Assembly (NCBI RefSeq): GCF_009663465.1
Contig: NZ_QXHU01000002.1
Coordinates: 270,028-333,586 of the forward strand
Source: Riemerella anatipestifer
Lineage (GTDB): Bacteria > Bacteroidota > Bacteroidia > Flavobacteriales > Weeksellaceae
Length of the DNA: 63,559 nucleotides
Direction of reading: 5' to 3'
Positions 28,599 to 36,406 of this stretch are shown here, piece after piece (the stretch's first letter is position 1; the number at the start of each line of letters is the position of its first letter). Below the pieces are notes generated by a model. It worked only from the letters and a program-made list of their open reading frames with translations, was not told where the DNA came from and did no database searches. A program made the position numbers and the translations under genes.

Positions 28599-28649
28599 AA
28601 AGAGCTTTCAGATGAATGAAAGTGTTTTTCTGGAAGCTCTTATTTTTTT
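28599..28649 (+). terminator. Terminator after tuf
   Basis: AAAGAGCTTTCAG pairs with CTGGAAGCTCTT, then ATTTTTTT. Confidence 0.75.
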
Positions 28650-28663
28650 ATTAAAATTAACTT

Positions 28664-28734
28664 ACGGGCATCGTCCAATGGTAGGATACCGGTCTCCAAA
28701 ACCGTTGATCTGGGTTCGAATCCTAGTGCCCGTG
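28664..28734 (+). tRNA. tRNA-Trp (anticodon CCA)
   Basis: Acceptor arms ACGGGCA / TGCCCGT, anticodon CCA in TCTCCAAAA, discriminator G. Sits between tuf and secE, the common bacterial order. Confidence 0.95.
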
Positions 28735-28747
28735 CAAATTGTTTAAA

Positions 28748-28954
28748 ATGAGTTCGTTAGTAAGCTTTTTAAAAGATTCGTATATAGAGTTTAAGGATAA
28801 GGTGGAATGGCCTAAGTGGATGGATTTACAGTCTTCCACTACGGTTGTAGCTGTATCTACCTTAATATTGGCTTTATTTACTTTTGGAGTTGATACTCTT
28901 TTTAGTAGGTCAGTCAATAATCTTTTTAGTTTACTTATTAACTTATTTAATTAA
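28748..28954 (+). CDS. secE: Preprotein translocase subunit SecE
   Basis: 68 residues from ATG 28748, 13 bases after tRNA-Trp; an in-frame TTG at 28739 is too close to the tRNA. FLKDSYIEFKDKVEWPKWMDLQSSTTVVAV is the amphipathic helix and hinge, followed by one membrane span. Stabilises SecY. Precedes nusG as in most bacteria. Confidence 0.92.
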   Translation: MSSLVSFLKDSYIEFKDKVEWPKWMDLQSSTTVVAVSTLILALFTFGVDTLFSRSVNNLFSLLINLFN

Positions 28955-28974
28955 TTTATAATTGTTTTTATCCG

Positions 28975-29517
28975 ATGAGTGAGCTTAAATGGTATGTGCT
29001 GAAAGCAGTAAGCGGACAGGAAAATAAAGTGAAAAGCTATATAGAAAATGAAATCCAAAGATTTAAGTTAGAGGATTTTGTTTCTCAGATAGTTATTCCT
29101 ATGGAGAAAACAATTCAAATGAGAAATGGAAAGAAGGTGCAGAAAGAGAAACCTTACTATCCTGGTTATTTAATGGTGGAAGCTAATCTTGCGGGAGAAG
29201 TGCCTCATATTATAAAGAATATACCAGGTGTTATCTCTTTTTTGAGTCTTACTAAAGGAGGAGATCCTGTTCCTATGAGAAAGTCTGAGGTAAATAGAAT
29301 GTTAGGTAGAATGGATGAGTTGTCACAGTTTGCTACAGATGTTGATATTCCTTATGTGGTGGGCGAGAGTGTTAAGGTGATTGATGGACCATTTAATGGA
29401 TTCAATGGAACGATAGAGAAAATTCACGAGGATAAAAAGAAATTAGAAGTTATGGTTCTTATTTTCGGTAGAAAAACGCCTCTTGAACTCAACTATATGC
29501 AAGTAGAGAAGATATAG
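28975..29517 (+). CDS. nusG: Transcription antitermination factor NusG
   Basis: 180 residues. NGN domain beginning KWYVLKAVSGQENKVKSYIE, with YYPGYLMVEAN and the IPGVISFL segment, then the KOW domain VGESVKVIDGPFNGFNGTIEKI. Couples RNA polymerase with Rho or ribosome. 20 bases after secE. Confidence 0.96.
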   Translation: MSELKWYVLKAVSGQENKVKSYIENEIQRFKLEDFVSQIVIPMEKTIQMRNGKKVQKEKPYYPGYLMVEANLAGEVPHIIKNIPGVISFLSLTKGGDPVPMRKSEVNRMLGRMDELSQFATDVDIPYVVGESVKVIDGPFNGFNGTIEKIHEDKKKLEVMVLIFGRKTPLELNYMQVEKI

Positions 29518-29542
29518 ATTTATATATTTTTAGGTTAACAAT

Positions 29543-29575
29543 AAACCACTTCGTTGTTGCGAGGTGGTTTTAGTT
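29543..29575 (+). terminator. Terminator after nusG
   Basis: AAACCACTTCG pairs with CGAGGTGGTTT; a short T-rich tail follows. Confidence 0.7.
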
Positions 29576-29595
29576 TTAATAAAATGTAAATTTAT

Positions 29596-29626
29596 TTGCG
29601 TGCTAAAAAAAATATATATAATTTTG
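29596..29626 (+). promoter_or_regulatory. Promoter of rplK-rplA-rplJ-rplL
   Basis: TTG (29596-29598), 20 bases, TAATTTTG (29619-29626). A leader of about 110 bases follows, a likely place for L1 autoregulation by analogy with other bacteria. Confidence 0.65.
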
Positions 29627-29745
29627 CACCTCGTAATCTGAGGAGAAGTGTATTCAGGTGAGAGAATTACAGTTCTAATTAACTTAGGTTATTAACAAAG
29701 AATGCTTCCACATTTTTTATATTTTTAATTTTTTAAAAAACAAAC

Positions 29746-30189
29746 ATGGCAAAGAAAGTCTTTAAAATGGTTAAGCTCCAGGTGAAAGGTGGTGCTGCTA
29801 ATCCTTCGCCTCCAGTAGGGCCTGCTTTAGGTTCTGCAGGGGTAAATATCATGGAGTTTTGTAAGCAATTCAACGGAAGAACTCAGGATAAACCAGGACA
29901 GGTATTACCTGTAGTGATTACAGTGTATGAAGATAAATCATTTGATTTCGTAATTAAAACTCCTCCTGCAGCTGTGCAGCTTTTGGAAGCTTCTAAAGTG
30001 AAAAAAGGTTCAGGACAGCCTAACAGAGAGAAAGTAGGTAGCGTATCTTGGGAGCAAGTACAGAAGATAGCAGAAGATAAGATGTCGGATTTAAACTGCT
30101 TCACTCTTGATTCTGCAATGAGTATGGTTGCTGGTACAGCTAGATCTATGGGATTAAAGGTAACAGGAACTAAACCTACTAACGCTTAA
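29746..30189 (+). CDS. rplK: 50S ribosomal protein L11
   Basis: 147 residues. [35 protein letters not shown] and the C-terminal rRNA-binding KPGQ...[15 protein letters not shown]...GTARSMG. First gene of the L11-L1-L10-L7/L12 operon. Confidence 0.98.
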   Translation: MAKKVFKMVKLQVKGGAANPSPPVGPALGSAGVNIMEFCKQFNGRTQDKPGQVLPVVITVYEDKSFDFVIKTPPAAVQLLEASKVKKGSGQPNREKVGSVSWEQVQKIAEDKMSDLNCFTLDSAMSMVAGTARSMGLKVTGTKPTNA

Positions 30190-30200
30190 AATTAAATCAA

Positions 30201-30893
30201 ATGGCAAGATTAACTAAAAAGCAAAAAGAAGTTTCTACTAAGATAGAAAAAAATAAGTTTTACACTCTTGAAGAAGCTTCGGCTTTGGTAAAAGAGGTAA
30301 GTACTGCAAAGTTTGATGCTTCTGTAGATATCGCTGTGAGATTGGGTGTAGACCCGAGAAAAGCGAATCAGATGGTAAGAGGGGTTGTTTCTCTTCCTCA
30401 TGGGACTGGTAAAGATGTTAAAGTTTTAGCTTTAGTAACTCCAGATAAGGAGGCTGAAGCAAAAGAAGCTGGTGCAGACTTTGTAGGTCTTGATGAGTAT
30501 CTAGAGAAAATCAAAGGTGGTTGGACAGATGTAGATGTTATCGTTACTATGCCTGCTGTAATGGGGAAATTAGGTCCTCTAGGTAGAGTATTAGGTCCGA
30601 GAGGTCTTATGCCAAACCCTAAATCAGGAACTGTAACTATGGAAGTAGGAAAGGCGGTTTCTGAAGTTAAGGCAGGTAAAATAGACTTTAAAGTGGATAA
30701 GTATGGTATCGTACATGCTGCTATAGGTAAAGTGTCTTTTGATGCTGAAAAAATTAAAGAAAATGCACAAGAATTGGTGCAAACTTTAATAAAACTTAAG
30801 CCTACAGCTGCTAAAGGAACTTATATGAAGAGTATTTATATCTCTCCTACAATGGGGCCTGGTATAGCAATCGATACTAAATCTGTAAACTAA
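30201..30893 (+). CDS. rplA: 50S ribosomal protein L1
   Basis: 230 residues, normal length. [30 protein letters not shown] and [25 protein letters not shown] are the L1 signatures. Builds the L1 stalk and represses its own operon in other bacteria. 11 bases after rplK. Confidence 0.98.
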   Translation: MARLTKKQKEVSTKIEKNKFYTLEEASALVKEVSTAKFDASVDIAVRLGVDPRKANQMVRGVVSLPHGTGKDVKVLALVTPDKEAEAKEAGADFVGLDEYLEKIKGGWTDVDVIVTMPAVMGKLGPLGRVLGPRGLMPNPKSGTVTMEVGKAVSEVKAGKIDFKVDKYGIVHAAIGKVSFDAEKIKENAQELVQTLIKLKPTAAKGTYMKSIYISPTMGPGIAIDTKSVN

Positions 30894-30906
30894 AATCTGT
30901 AAGACA

Positions 30907-31410
30907 ATGACTAAAGAAGAAAAAGTATTAGTAATACAAGAGATAAAAGAATTGCTACAAGATGCTAAGAATGTATATGTAGCAAGCCTTGAAGGAATGA
31001 ATGCTTCTGCGACTTCAGATTTTAGAAGAAGAGCCTTCAAGAGTAATATTAAGCTAAAAGTAGTAAAAAATACTTTACTTAGAAAAGCAATGGAGCAAAT
31101 GGAAGGAGTAGATTACTCTGAAATGTTTGCAACATTTAAAGGTAACTCTGCTTTAATGATTTCAGAGACGGCTAATGCTCCTGCTAAGCTGATTAAAGAT
31201 TTTAGAAAAAATGCAGAGTTTCCTGCACTAAAAGCAGCTTATTTAGATGAAACATTCTATATTGGAGATGACAAACTAGGAGCTCTTGCGAGTCTTAAGT
31301 CTAAGGAAGAGATGCTTGGAGAAATCATTGGATTACTTCAGTCTCCAATCAGAAATATTCTTTCTGCTCTTCAAAATCAAGACAAAATGAAAGAAGAAGG
31401 TGCTGAGTAA
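30907..31410 (+). CDS. rplJ: 50S ribosomal protein L10
   Basis: 167 residues. MTKEEKVLVIQEIKELLQDAKNVYVASLEGMNA and FRRRAFKSNIKLKVVKNTLLRKAM. C-terminal helix (EMLGEIIGLLQSPIRNILSALQ) holds L7/L12 dimers. 13 bases after rplA, so there is no room for a separate L10 leader before it. Confidence 0.97.
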   Translation: MTKEEKVLVIQEIKELLQDAKNVYVASLEGMNASATSDFRRRAFKSNIKLKVVKNTLLRKAMEQMEGVDYSEMFATFKGNSALMISETANAPAKLIKDFRKNAEFPALKAAYLDETFYIGDDKLGALASLKSKEEMLGEIIGLLQSPIRNILSALQNQDKMKEEGAE

Positions 31411-31482
31411 GCCTTTTTCACTATTAACAAAGAACACTCAAAAAAATAATATAAATCGTTTAACAACAAAAACATTAAGAAA

Positions 31483-31851
31483 ATGTCAGATTTAAAAAAT
31501 TTAGCGGAAACGCTTGTAAACCTTACAGTAAAAGATGTAAATGAATTAGCTCAAATTCTTAAAGATGAGTACGGTATTGAACCTGCTGCTGCTACAGTAG
31601 TTGCTGCTGCTGGTGGTGCTGGAGAAGCTGCTGAAGAAAAAACTGAGTTTGATGTAATATTAAAATCAGCTGGTGCTTCTAAATTAGCTATCGTTAAGTT
31701 AGTAAAAGATTTAACAGGTGCTGGTCTTAAAGAAGCTAAAGACATCGTAGATGGTGCTCCTGCTCCAATTAAAGAAGGAGTTTCTAAGGACGAAGCTGAA
31801 GCTCTTAAGAAGCAACTAGAAGAAGCTGGTGCAGAAGTAGAGTTGAAATAA
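31483..31851 (+). CDS. rplL: 50S ribosomal protein L7/L12
   Basis: 122 residues: N-terminal dimer domain, Ala-rich hinge ([19 protein letters not shown]), and C-terminal domain with [28 protein letters not shown] 72-base gap follows rplJ. A strong terminator comes next; rpoB, the usual next gene, is not here. Confidence 0.98.
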   Translation: MSDLKNLAETLVNLTVKDVNELAQILKDEYGIEPAAATVVAAAGGAGEAAEEKTEFDVILKSAGASKLAIVKLVKDLTGAGLKEAKDIVDGAPAPIKEGVSKDEAEALKKQLEEAGAEVELK

Positions 31852-31870
31852 TTACTTTAAATGGTATAAT

Positions 31871-31912
31871 AAAAAAGGCTAAAGCAAATTTTTGTTTTAG
31901 CCTTTTTTTTGG
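31871..31912 (+). terminator. Terminator after rplL
   Basis: AAAAAAGGCTAAA pairs with TTTAGCCTTTTTTTT, a strong stem with T run; it can also serve the convergent esterase gene. Confidence 0.85.
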
Positions 31913-31940
31913 ATTTTAATTAAAAAAATAGTTTTTTTAG

Positions 31941-32807
31941 TTATTGACAAGCAAGTCTATAAATACCGTAACATTTAGGGTTTTGTGCTAGTTTAATCAT
32001 AGCTCTCTTAATGTTACTATTAGAGAATTGCTGGTCTGTAGCGTGTACACCATCATCTATCACGAAGAAGTAGATAGGGTTTGTAGCGTTGGAATATTCT
32101 CTAAAATAGAAATCTTTGTCTGATGTGGCAGAACTTCCCTTTAGATATTTTATTTCTACAGGTTGGGAAAGTCCTAGATGAGAAGCCCACTTGTCAACGG
32201 TAGTTTTTATAGATTCAAAATTAGGAGCGATAATACCATACTTCCCGCTTCCACCCTGATAAGGTACGGTTTCGTCTGCTGTACCGTGAATAAATATCAT
32301 AGGAACTTTAGAAGCTGTAGATGAAATGTTATGTCCGCTTTCAAAACTCATAGAACGGATAACAGCAGCTTTAAATAAAGAAGTTTCCTCTACCATAGCA
32401 CCTCCGTTACTGAAACCATATACATATACTTTATCAGCATTGAACTTACTGCCTAATTTAGTTTTAATATCGTTGTAAACAGCAGTAATGTAGTTTACAT
32501 CATCGCCAAAAAAACTTTTGGTAGTACCCCAAGAATTCCAAGCTCGTACCCCAAGTACACTGGTTCCTTCGGGACGAACGGAGATGTATTGTTGTTCATT
32601 GATGACATTTGGGTCATTCATTTGGGTTCTATCTTTATCAAAAGAGTGTAGCTCAAATACGATAGGGTATTCTTTAGTGGGGTTATAGTCAGATGGTGTT
32701 GTAACATCATAGCTTCGCCCCGAAACACTATAAGTCTGAACTCCTGCTGTTAGTTGTGCCAAGGCTAAGGTAGGTACTCCTAAAAATAATAAGATTTGTT
32801 TTCTCAT
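31941..32807 (-). CDS. Secreted PHB-depolymerase/LpqC-like esterase
   Basis: 288 residues. Signal peptide to about residue 18 (LGVPTLALAQ). An alpha/beta hydrolase of the polyhydroxybutyrate depolymerase or feruloyl esterase type: YPIVFELHSF near the oxyanion region, VYVYGFSNGGAM with the nucleophile Ser near residue 133, MIFIHGTADETVPY with the catalytic Asp area, and FVIDDGVHATD with the His. The true substrate is unknown. No type IX C-terminal domain is evident. It has its own TATATTTG promoter element. Confidence 0.75.
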   Translation of the reverse strand: MRKQILLFLGVPTLALAQLTAGVQTYSVSGRSYDVTTPSDYNPTKEYPIVFELHSFDKDRTQMNDPNVINEQQYISVRPEGTSVLGVRAWNSWGTTKSFFGDDVNYITAVYNDIKTKLGSKFNADKVYVYGFSNGGAMVEETSLFKAAVIRSMSFESGHNISSTASKVPMIFIHGTADETVPYQGGSGKYGIIAPNFESIKTTVDKWASHLGLSQPVEIKYLKGSSATSDKDFYFREYSNATNPIYFFVIDDGVHATDQQFSNSNIKRAMIKLAQNPKCYGIYRLACQ

Positions 32808-32826
32808 AAGCTGATAACTTGTTACA

Positions 32827-32834
32827 CAAATATA
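32827..32834 (-). promoter_or_regulatory. -7 element of the esterase gene
   Basis: TATATTTG on the minus strand, about 20 bases before the ATG. Confidence 0.5.
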
Positions 32835-32837
32835 CTA

Positions 32838-32875
32838 AAAATCTCCCGCCTAAGCGGAAGACTTTTGGGAGAAGA
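32838..32875 (-). terminator. Probable terminator of the surface-protein gene
   Basis: On the minus strand CTCCC and GGGAG arms enclose an inner CCGC-CTAA-GCGG hairpin, and the tail ATTTTTAG follows. It overlaps the start of the esterase promoter region. Confidence 0.5.
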
Positions 32876-34159
32876 TTACTTTTGTAAGAGTTTCTCTAAT
32901 TTTTCTAGTCTTTCTTTGAGCTCTTTTACCTCTTTATCTTTTTCTAAAAGATGTAAATAAAGTTCTTCTATCTTCTCTACATTGGTCAGTTGAGTTGCCA
33001 TAAGGTCTATATAACCTTGTTTTTTAATTTCTGCGGCAGATTGGTATCCTGGCAAATGCCCATTGGTCTTTACAAAGTTTTCTACTTGGCTAAGGGTTTT
33101 AAAGCTATAATCTGCTTTGAGGCTAGAAGTACCTGTATAATACTTTTGGAATACATAGTCTGGAAAGATAGTGGCTCCACTAGCTCCCATAAAAGCAGTG
33201 GCTTTTACTTTACCTGCTACTTCTAGTTTTTCAGTTGGGGATAGTGTGCCTATACCCATATTGCCTGTTTCTCCAAAATAAAAGTAATTATTAGGTTTAT
33301 TTTGTCCCAATGCTCTAGTATAGATAATCAAATGAGCAGAAAAATCATCTTCCGAATTATAATTAGATATTTTGGCATCTATCCTCACTCCATCCGTTGC
33401 AGCTCCCTTAGACCTATCACTAGAATAAGTTCTAAACTCAAGCAAACCTAATTCATCATCAGTTTGTAATGGCTTTAAAGAAGAAAAACTGCCTCTTGCT
33501 CTTTCAAAAATTATTTTATTTCCTACGGCTGAATCTACCGCTCTAAACACGTTCAACCCTCCTGGAGTTACAGAAAACATTGCCTCTGTATTAACCGGTA
33601 TAAGTGGCGTAACAGGACTAGTAGCTAAAGTCGTAAACTTTGCAGGGTAGAAATAATTCAAATTATAGTCATTTTGAGTACCTACATAAACTTGTCCATT
33701 ATCCATTACAAAAAGGTTTTTATCATTTGTTCTAGGAACTACTCCATCTGATAAGTTGTTAATTTTTACAGTGGTATTTGCTATATCGTTTATCCAAATA
33801 TTATTGTTTACTGTTGTACTCTTTACCCACTCTGTACCGTTGTAGTAATAGTAGCCTTTTTCGGTGATTTTAGTCACTCTGGCGTCTTTAGTACCATCGA
33901 TGGTAGTAAAGCTCGTGTTATCTACATATACTAGTGTTCCTTCTTTAGGGGCGTCTGTTTGAGCCACTCTTTGTTTAGATAATTTAGGAGCGATGAATCC
34001 TTCATTGGTAGATCCTGCTAAATTAGTAGAGCTAGGCTGAACATCTAAAGTCGCTTCGGGATTGGAGGTGTTAATCCCCACCTTACCACTTTGTCCATAA
34101 ACCGCTAATCCTAAGCCTAAAAAGGCTAACACACTTAATTTTGTAGTCTTTGTTTTCAT
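32876..34159 (-). CDS. Secreted surface protein with tail-fibre-like C-terminal coiled coil
   Basis: 427 residues. Signal peptide to about residue 22 (GLGLAVYGQ), then SGKVGINTSNPEATLDV, repeated in the middle as NMGIGTLSPTEKLEVAGKVKA. These GIxTxxPxxxLxV repeats are common in Bacteroidota surface and phage tail-fibre proteins. The C-terminus has a segment like the endosialidase-chaperone region and ends in a Leu/Glu/Lys coiled coil (about 385-427). No catalytic site seen. Function unknown; adhesion or surface display is an inference. Upstream lies a cluster of TTYCCTAG repeats. Confidence 0.65.
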   Translation of the reverse strand: MKTKTTKLSVLAFLGLGLAVYGQSGKVGINTSNPEATLDVQPSSTNLAGSTNEGFIAPKLSKQRVAQTDAPKEGTLVYVDNTSFTTIDGTKDARVTKITEKGYYYYNGTEWVKSTTVNNNIWINDIANTTVKINNLSDGVVPRTNDKNLFVMDNGQVYVGTQNDYNLNYFYPAKFTTLATSPVTPLIPVNTEAMFSVTPGGLNVFRAVDSAVGNKIIFERARGSFSSLKPLQTDDELGLLEFRTYSSDRSKGAATDGVRIDAKISNYNSEDDFSAHLIIYTRALGQNKPNNYFYFGETGNMGIGTLSPTEKLEVAGKVKATAFMGASGATIFPDYVFQKYYTGTSSLKADYSFKTLSQVENFVKTNGHLPGYQSAAEIKKQGYIDLMATQLTNVEKIEELYLHLLEKDKEVKELKERLEKLEKLLQK

Positions 34160-34224
34160 AAAATTTATTTTAAAGTTGTTAGTGATTTCGTTTAATTTTT
34201 TCTTTGTTGTTCTTTGGGTTAAAA

Positions 34225-34306
34225 TTCCCTAGCGTGGCGTTTAGAATTTCCTAACTAGGGAATTAAGATTTCCTAGCTTGAGAATTACCATTCCCTAGCT
34301 AGGAAA
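34225..34306. repeat. Cluster of TTYCCTAG direct and inverted repeats
   Basis: TTCCCTAG (34225-34232), palindrome TTTCCTAACTAGGGAA (34247-34262), TTTCCTAG (34269-34276) and palindrome TTCCCTAGCTAGGAAA (34291-34306). They fill the gap between the HU gene and the surface-protein gene. Confidence 0.8.
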
Positions 34307-34320
34307 TTTTTCGTGGGTGG

Positions 34321-34704
34321 CTAGGCTTTCTCAAACTTCAGCGTTTGTAGCATCTTTTTAAGGTCAGACCCTGGGGTAAACAATACTTTTGCTGACTTTA
34401 TTGCTGCCGAAGTTATTTCCTCTTCCTTAGCTTTGCCCTCGCTGCTAAGGCTTACTCTCATACTGCCGAGTTCGCCTAGCCTTACAATCTGTCCGTCTGA
34501 AAGTGAATTTTGCATCACATCTACGAGGGCATAAAGCACCGCTCTAATGTCTGCCCCACTTACGGTGGAAATTTTCTCAATGTCCCTAGTCAGACCTGCT
34601 AAAGTTTTTTCGCTGACTACATTGGCAGAAGCGTAGTATTTTTTCTCGCCTCCACCGGCAACTCCTGGTTGCCCTTTCTGAATCACTTTGTACTTGATTG
34701 GCAT
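34321..34704 (-). CDS. HU-family DNA-binding protein (Bacteroidota type)
   Basis: 127 residues, longer than classical HU (about 90). Begins MPIKYKVIQKGQPG and has the IHF/HU-like core AGLTRDIEKISTVSGADIRAVLYALVDVMQNSLSDGQIVRLGELGSMRVS. Such proteins are chromosomal or mobile-element nucleoid proteins in Bacteroidota. Gene is preceded by nearly 600 bases of repeat-rich non-coding DNA. No consensus promoter directly upstream was found. Confidence 0.8.
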   Translation of the reverse strand: MPIKYKVIQKGQPGVAGGGEKKYYASANVVSEKTLAGLTRDIEKISTVSGADIRAVLYALVDVMQNSLSDGQIVRLGELGSMRVSLSSEGKAKEEEITSAAIKSAKVLFTPGSDLKKMLQTLKFEKA

Positions 34705-34995
34705 ATGTTTTAAGATTTAAGGTTCAATGTTTAAGATTTAAAGTTTAAAGTTTGAGGGTTGTAGTTCAATAGGTTCTGTTTGTTCCTTGAATATTTGAAC
34801 TTTAAACCTTGAATTCATAAGAAAACGCCTTCCCTCTCTAAACACACACAAAACGAGAGGAAAGGCTAAGGCAGAAAGACAGCAAAAACTCCCTTTCTGA
34901 ACGCTAAAAGCACCCAACAAGAACGACCAAGTTTTAAGACAAAACAATGGTGCTTTTAGCAAATATTGATGAAAGCTAAATTTAAAATGAGATAA

Positions 34996-35025
34996 ACGAA
35001 AAAAGCCCCCAACAGAAATTGGAGG
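34996..35025 (-). terminator. Minus-strand intrinsic terminator in the HU upstream region
   Basis: CCTCCAA pairs with TTGGGGG (one wobble), followed by CTTTTTT on the minus strand. No annotated gene lies directly upstream of it. Confidence 0.65.
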
Positions 35026-35107
35026 AACATTATTTATAATTAACGATAAAAATCTAGATAAAAAGTAGTATAATACGCGTACGCGTGTAACTATTCTGTG
35101 TGTGTGT
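34996..35107 (-). ncRNA. Candidate small RNA
   Basis: On the minus strand a TAATTTTG element (35113-35120, with TTG 23 bases upstream at 35144-35146) would start a transcript near 35107. A textbook terminator, CCTCCAA-loop-TTGGGGG-CTTTTTT, ends it near 34996. The roughly 110-nt product has no reading frame of note and includes the ACGCGTACGCGT palindrome. Inferred only from promoter and terminator spacing. Confidence 0.35.
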
Positions 35108-35112
35108 GTTTA

Positions 35113-35146
35113 CAAAATTATTTGGAACAGCCAAATAATTTTGCAA
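35113..35146 (-). promoter_or_regulatory. 13-bp inverted repeat with -7 elements on both strands
   Basis: CAAAATTATTTGG and CCAAATAATTTTG are separated by 5 bases. Each arm contains TAATTTTG, reading outward on opposite strands. Only the minus-strand one has a TTG at acceptable spacing. Confidence 0.5.
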
Positions 35147-35245
35147 CTTTTTTACATTTTTTTGTATGTGGTTGATAGTGTACTGCATAAACTGGGGCAA
35201 ACATATCACCTTTTTTTTAAATATACAAATAGAAGTTGTATTTCA

Positions 35246-35276
35246 TTGTCAGTAAAAAAATAAAATTGTACTTTTA
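35246..35276 (+). promoter_or_regulatory. Probable promoter of the ROK gene
   Basis: TTG (35246-35248), 20 bases, TACTTTTA (35269-35276), one base off the consensus. Confidence 0.5.
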
Positions 35277-35296
35277 TCCTCCTAAAAATATAAAGT

Positions 35297-36262
35297 ATGA
35301 CAGTTTCGGATTTGTCTAGCCGTATGGCTTTAGGAATAGATATAGGAGGTACTAATACCAAGTTTGGTTTGGTAAATCATAGAGGAGAAATACTAGGAAA
35401 GGGCAGAATAAAAACAGACTACGATGAGATAGATGATTTTATAAACGCCCTCTATAAAGAGATAGAGCCTATACTAGAACGACATAATGCTAAAGACCAG
35501 TTTGCAGGCATAGGTATAGGAGCTCCTAACGGCAACTACTATAAAGGAACTATAGAAAACGCCCCTAACCTTAACTGGAAAGGCATAGTGCCTTTGGCAG
35601 AGAAAATAACGGCAAAGTTTGGGGTACCGTGTAAGGTAACCAACGATGCCAATGCAGCGGCTTACGGCGAAATGATGTTTGGTGCTGCTAGAGGAATGAA
35701 AAATTTTATTATGATAACTCTAGGCACTGGGGTCGGGAGTGGAGTTATTGCTAACGGTCAGCTAGTGTACGGTCACGATGGTTTTGCGGGGGAACTAGGG
35801 CATACCATCGTAAAGCCAGGGGGAAGAAAGCACTGGAGTACAGGCTCGGAAGGTAGTTTAGAGGCTTATGCATCTGCAACAGGCATTGCGATAACGGCTA
35901 AAAAGATGAGGGCAGAGTTTCCAGAATCTATGCTTAATAACTACCCAGAGGAACAGATTAACGCTAAAACAGTACACGAGTGTGCTTTGGCGGGAGACCC
36001 TACGGCAATAGAAGTTTTTAGATATACGGGTCAAAAGTTGGGGGAAGCATTGGCTAATTTTGTGATGTTCTCTTCTCCAGAGGCTATTTTATTATTTGGC
36101 GGAGTTATAAAGGCAGGAGATTTTATCCTAAAACCAACAAGGCTACATATGGAGAGAAACTTATTTCCTATATTTAGAGGTAAAGTAAAATTAGTTTTTA
36201 GCGAACTAGACGAAGCAGATGCAGCGATATTAGGAGCTAGTTCTCTAGTTTGGGAGAAGTAG
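35297..36262 (+). CDS. ROK-family sugar kinase (probable glucokinase)
   Basis: 321 residues. ATP-binding LGIDIGGTNTKFGLV, sugar-binding VTNDANAAAYGEMMFGAARGMKNFIMITLGTGVGSGVI and a EL-GH-I motif (FAGELGHTIVKPGG). The zinc-binding Cys cluster of many ROK proteins is absent (the following residues are RKHWSTGSEGSLEAYAS), which is typical for Bacteroidota glucokinase-like ROK proteins. Phosphorylates glucose or a related hexose. Monocistronic. Confidence 0.88.
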   Translation: MTVSDLSSRMALGIDIGGTNTKFGLVNHRGEILGKGRIKTDYDEIDDFINALYKEIEPILERHNAKDQFAGIGIGAPNGNYYKGTIENAPNLNWKGIVPLAEKITAKFGVPCKVTNDANAAAYGEMMFGAARGMKNFIMITLGTGVGSGVIANGQLVYGHDGFAGELGHTIVKPGGRKHWSTGSEGSLEAYASATGIAITAKKMRAEFPESMLNNYPEEQINAKTVHECALAGDPTAIEVFRYTGQKLGEALANFVMFSSPEAILLFGGVIKAGDFILKPTRLHMERNLFPIFRGKVKLVFSELDEADAAILGASSLVWEK

Positions 36263-36333
36263 CTCATATTATGTATAAGGTTGTGTTAATGGATGGTTAT
36301 TATTGAGCCATCCATTATTATTCATAATTAAAC

Positions 36334-36341
36334 TATCTTTG
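36334..36341 (+). promoter_or_regulatory. -7 element of der
   Basis: TATCTTTG, 66 bases before the ATG. Confidence 0.55.
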
Positions 36342-36350
36342 CAAAAAAAT

Positions 36351-36376
36351 TGGGCTCCAAAAGTTGGAGTAACCCA
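36351..36376 (+). other. der: Hairpin in the der leader
   Basis: TGGG-CTCCAA-AAG-TTGGAG-...-CCCA: a 6-bp stem plus a 4-bp outer stem starting within about 5 bases of the predicted start of transcription. Confidence 0.4.
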
Positions 36377-36406
36377 TTAATAATTTTTTATTAAACATTT
36401 TTTGAT

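Larger units (their letters stand above)
34705..35296. other. Repeat-rich intergenic region upstream of the HU gene
   Basis: No convincing gene in 592 bases. Contents: A/T-rich TTTAAG/TTTAAAG repeats (34709-34754) with partial inverted copies at 34793-34815; inverted repeat GCCTTCCCTCTC / GAGAGGAAAGGC (34827-34838, 34855-34866, one mismatch); perfect 12-bp inverted repeat GCTAAAAGCACC / GGTGCTTTTAGC (34903-34914, 34949-34960); a minus-strand terminator (about 34996-35025); palindrome ACGCGTACGCGT (35075-35086); a TG run (35096-35109); and a perfect 13-bp inverted repeat (35113-35125, 35131-35143). Confidence 0.75.

Noticed and set aside
32876-34159. Surface protein as part of a prophage tail region
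   Set aside because: It has a signal peptide and sits alone among chromosomal genes; fibre-like repeats also occur in non-phage Bacteroidota surface proteins.
34738-34962. Minus-strand frame of 74 codons upstream of the HU gene
   Set aside because: Low-complexity composition from inverted repeats, no recognisable protein features, and it spans two hairpins.
35075-35109. ACGCGTACGCGT plus TG run as an origin or attachment site
   Set aside because: No integrase, replication gene or matching direct repeat nearby supports this.
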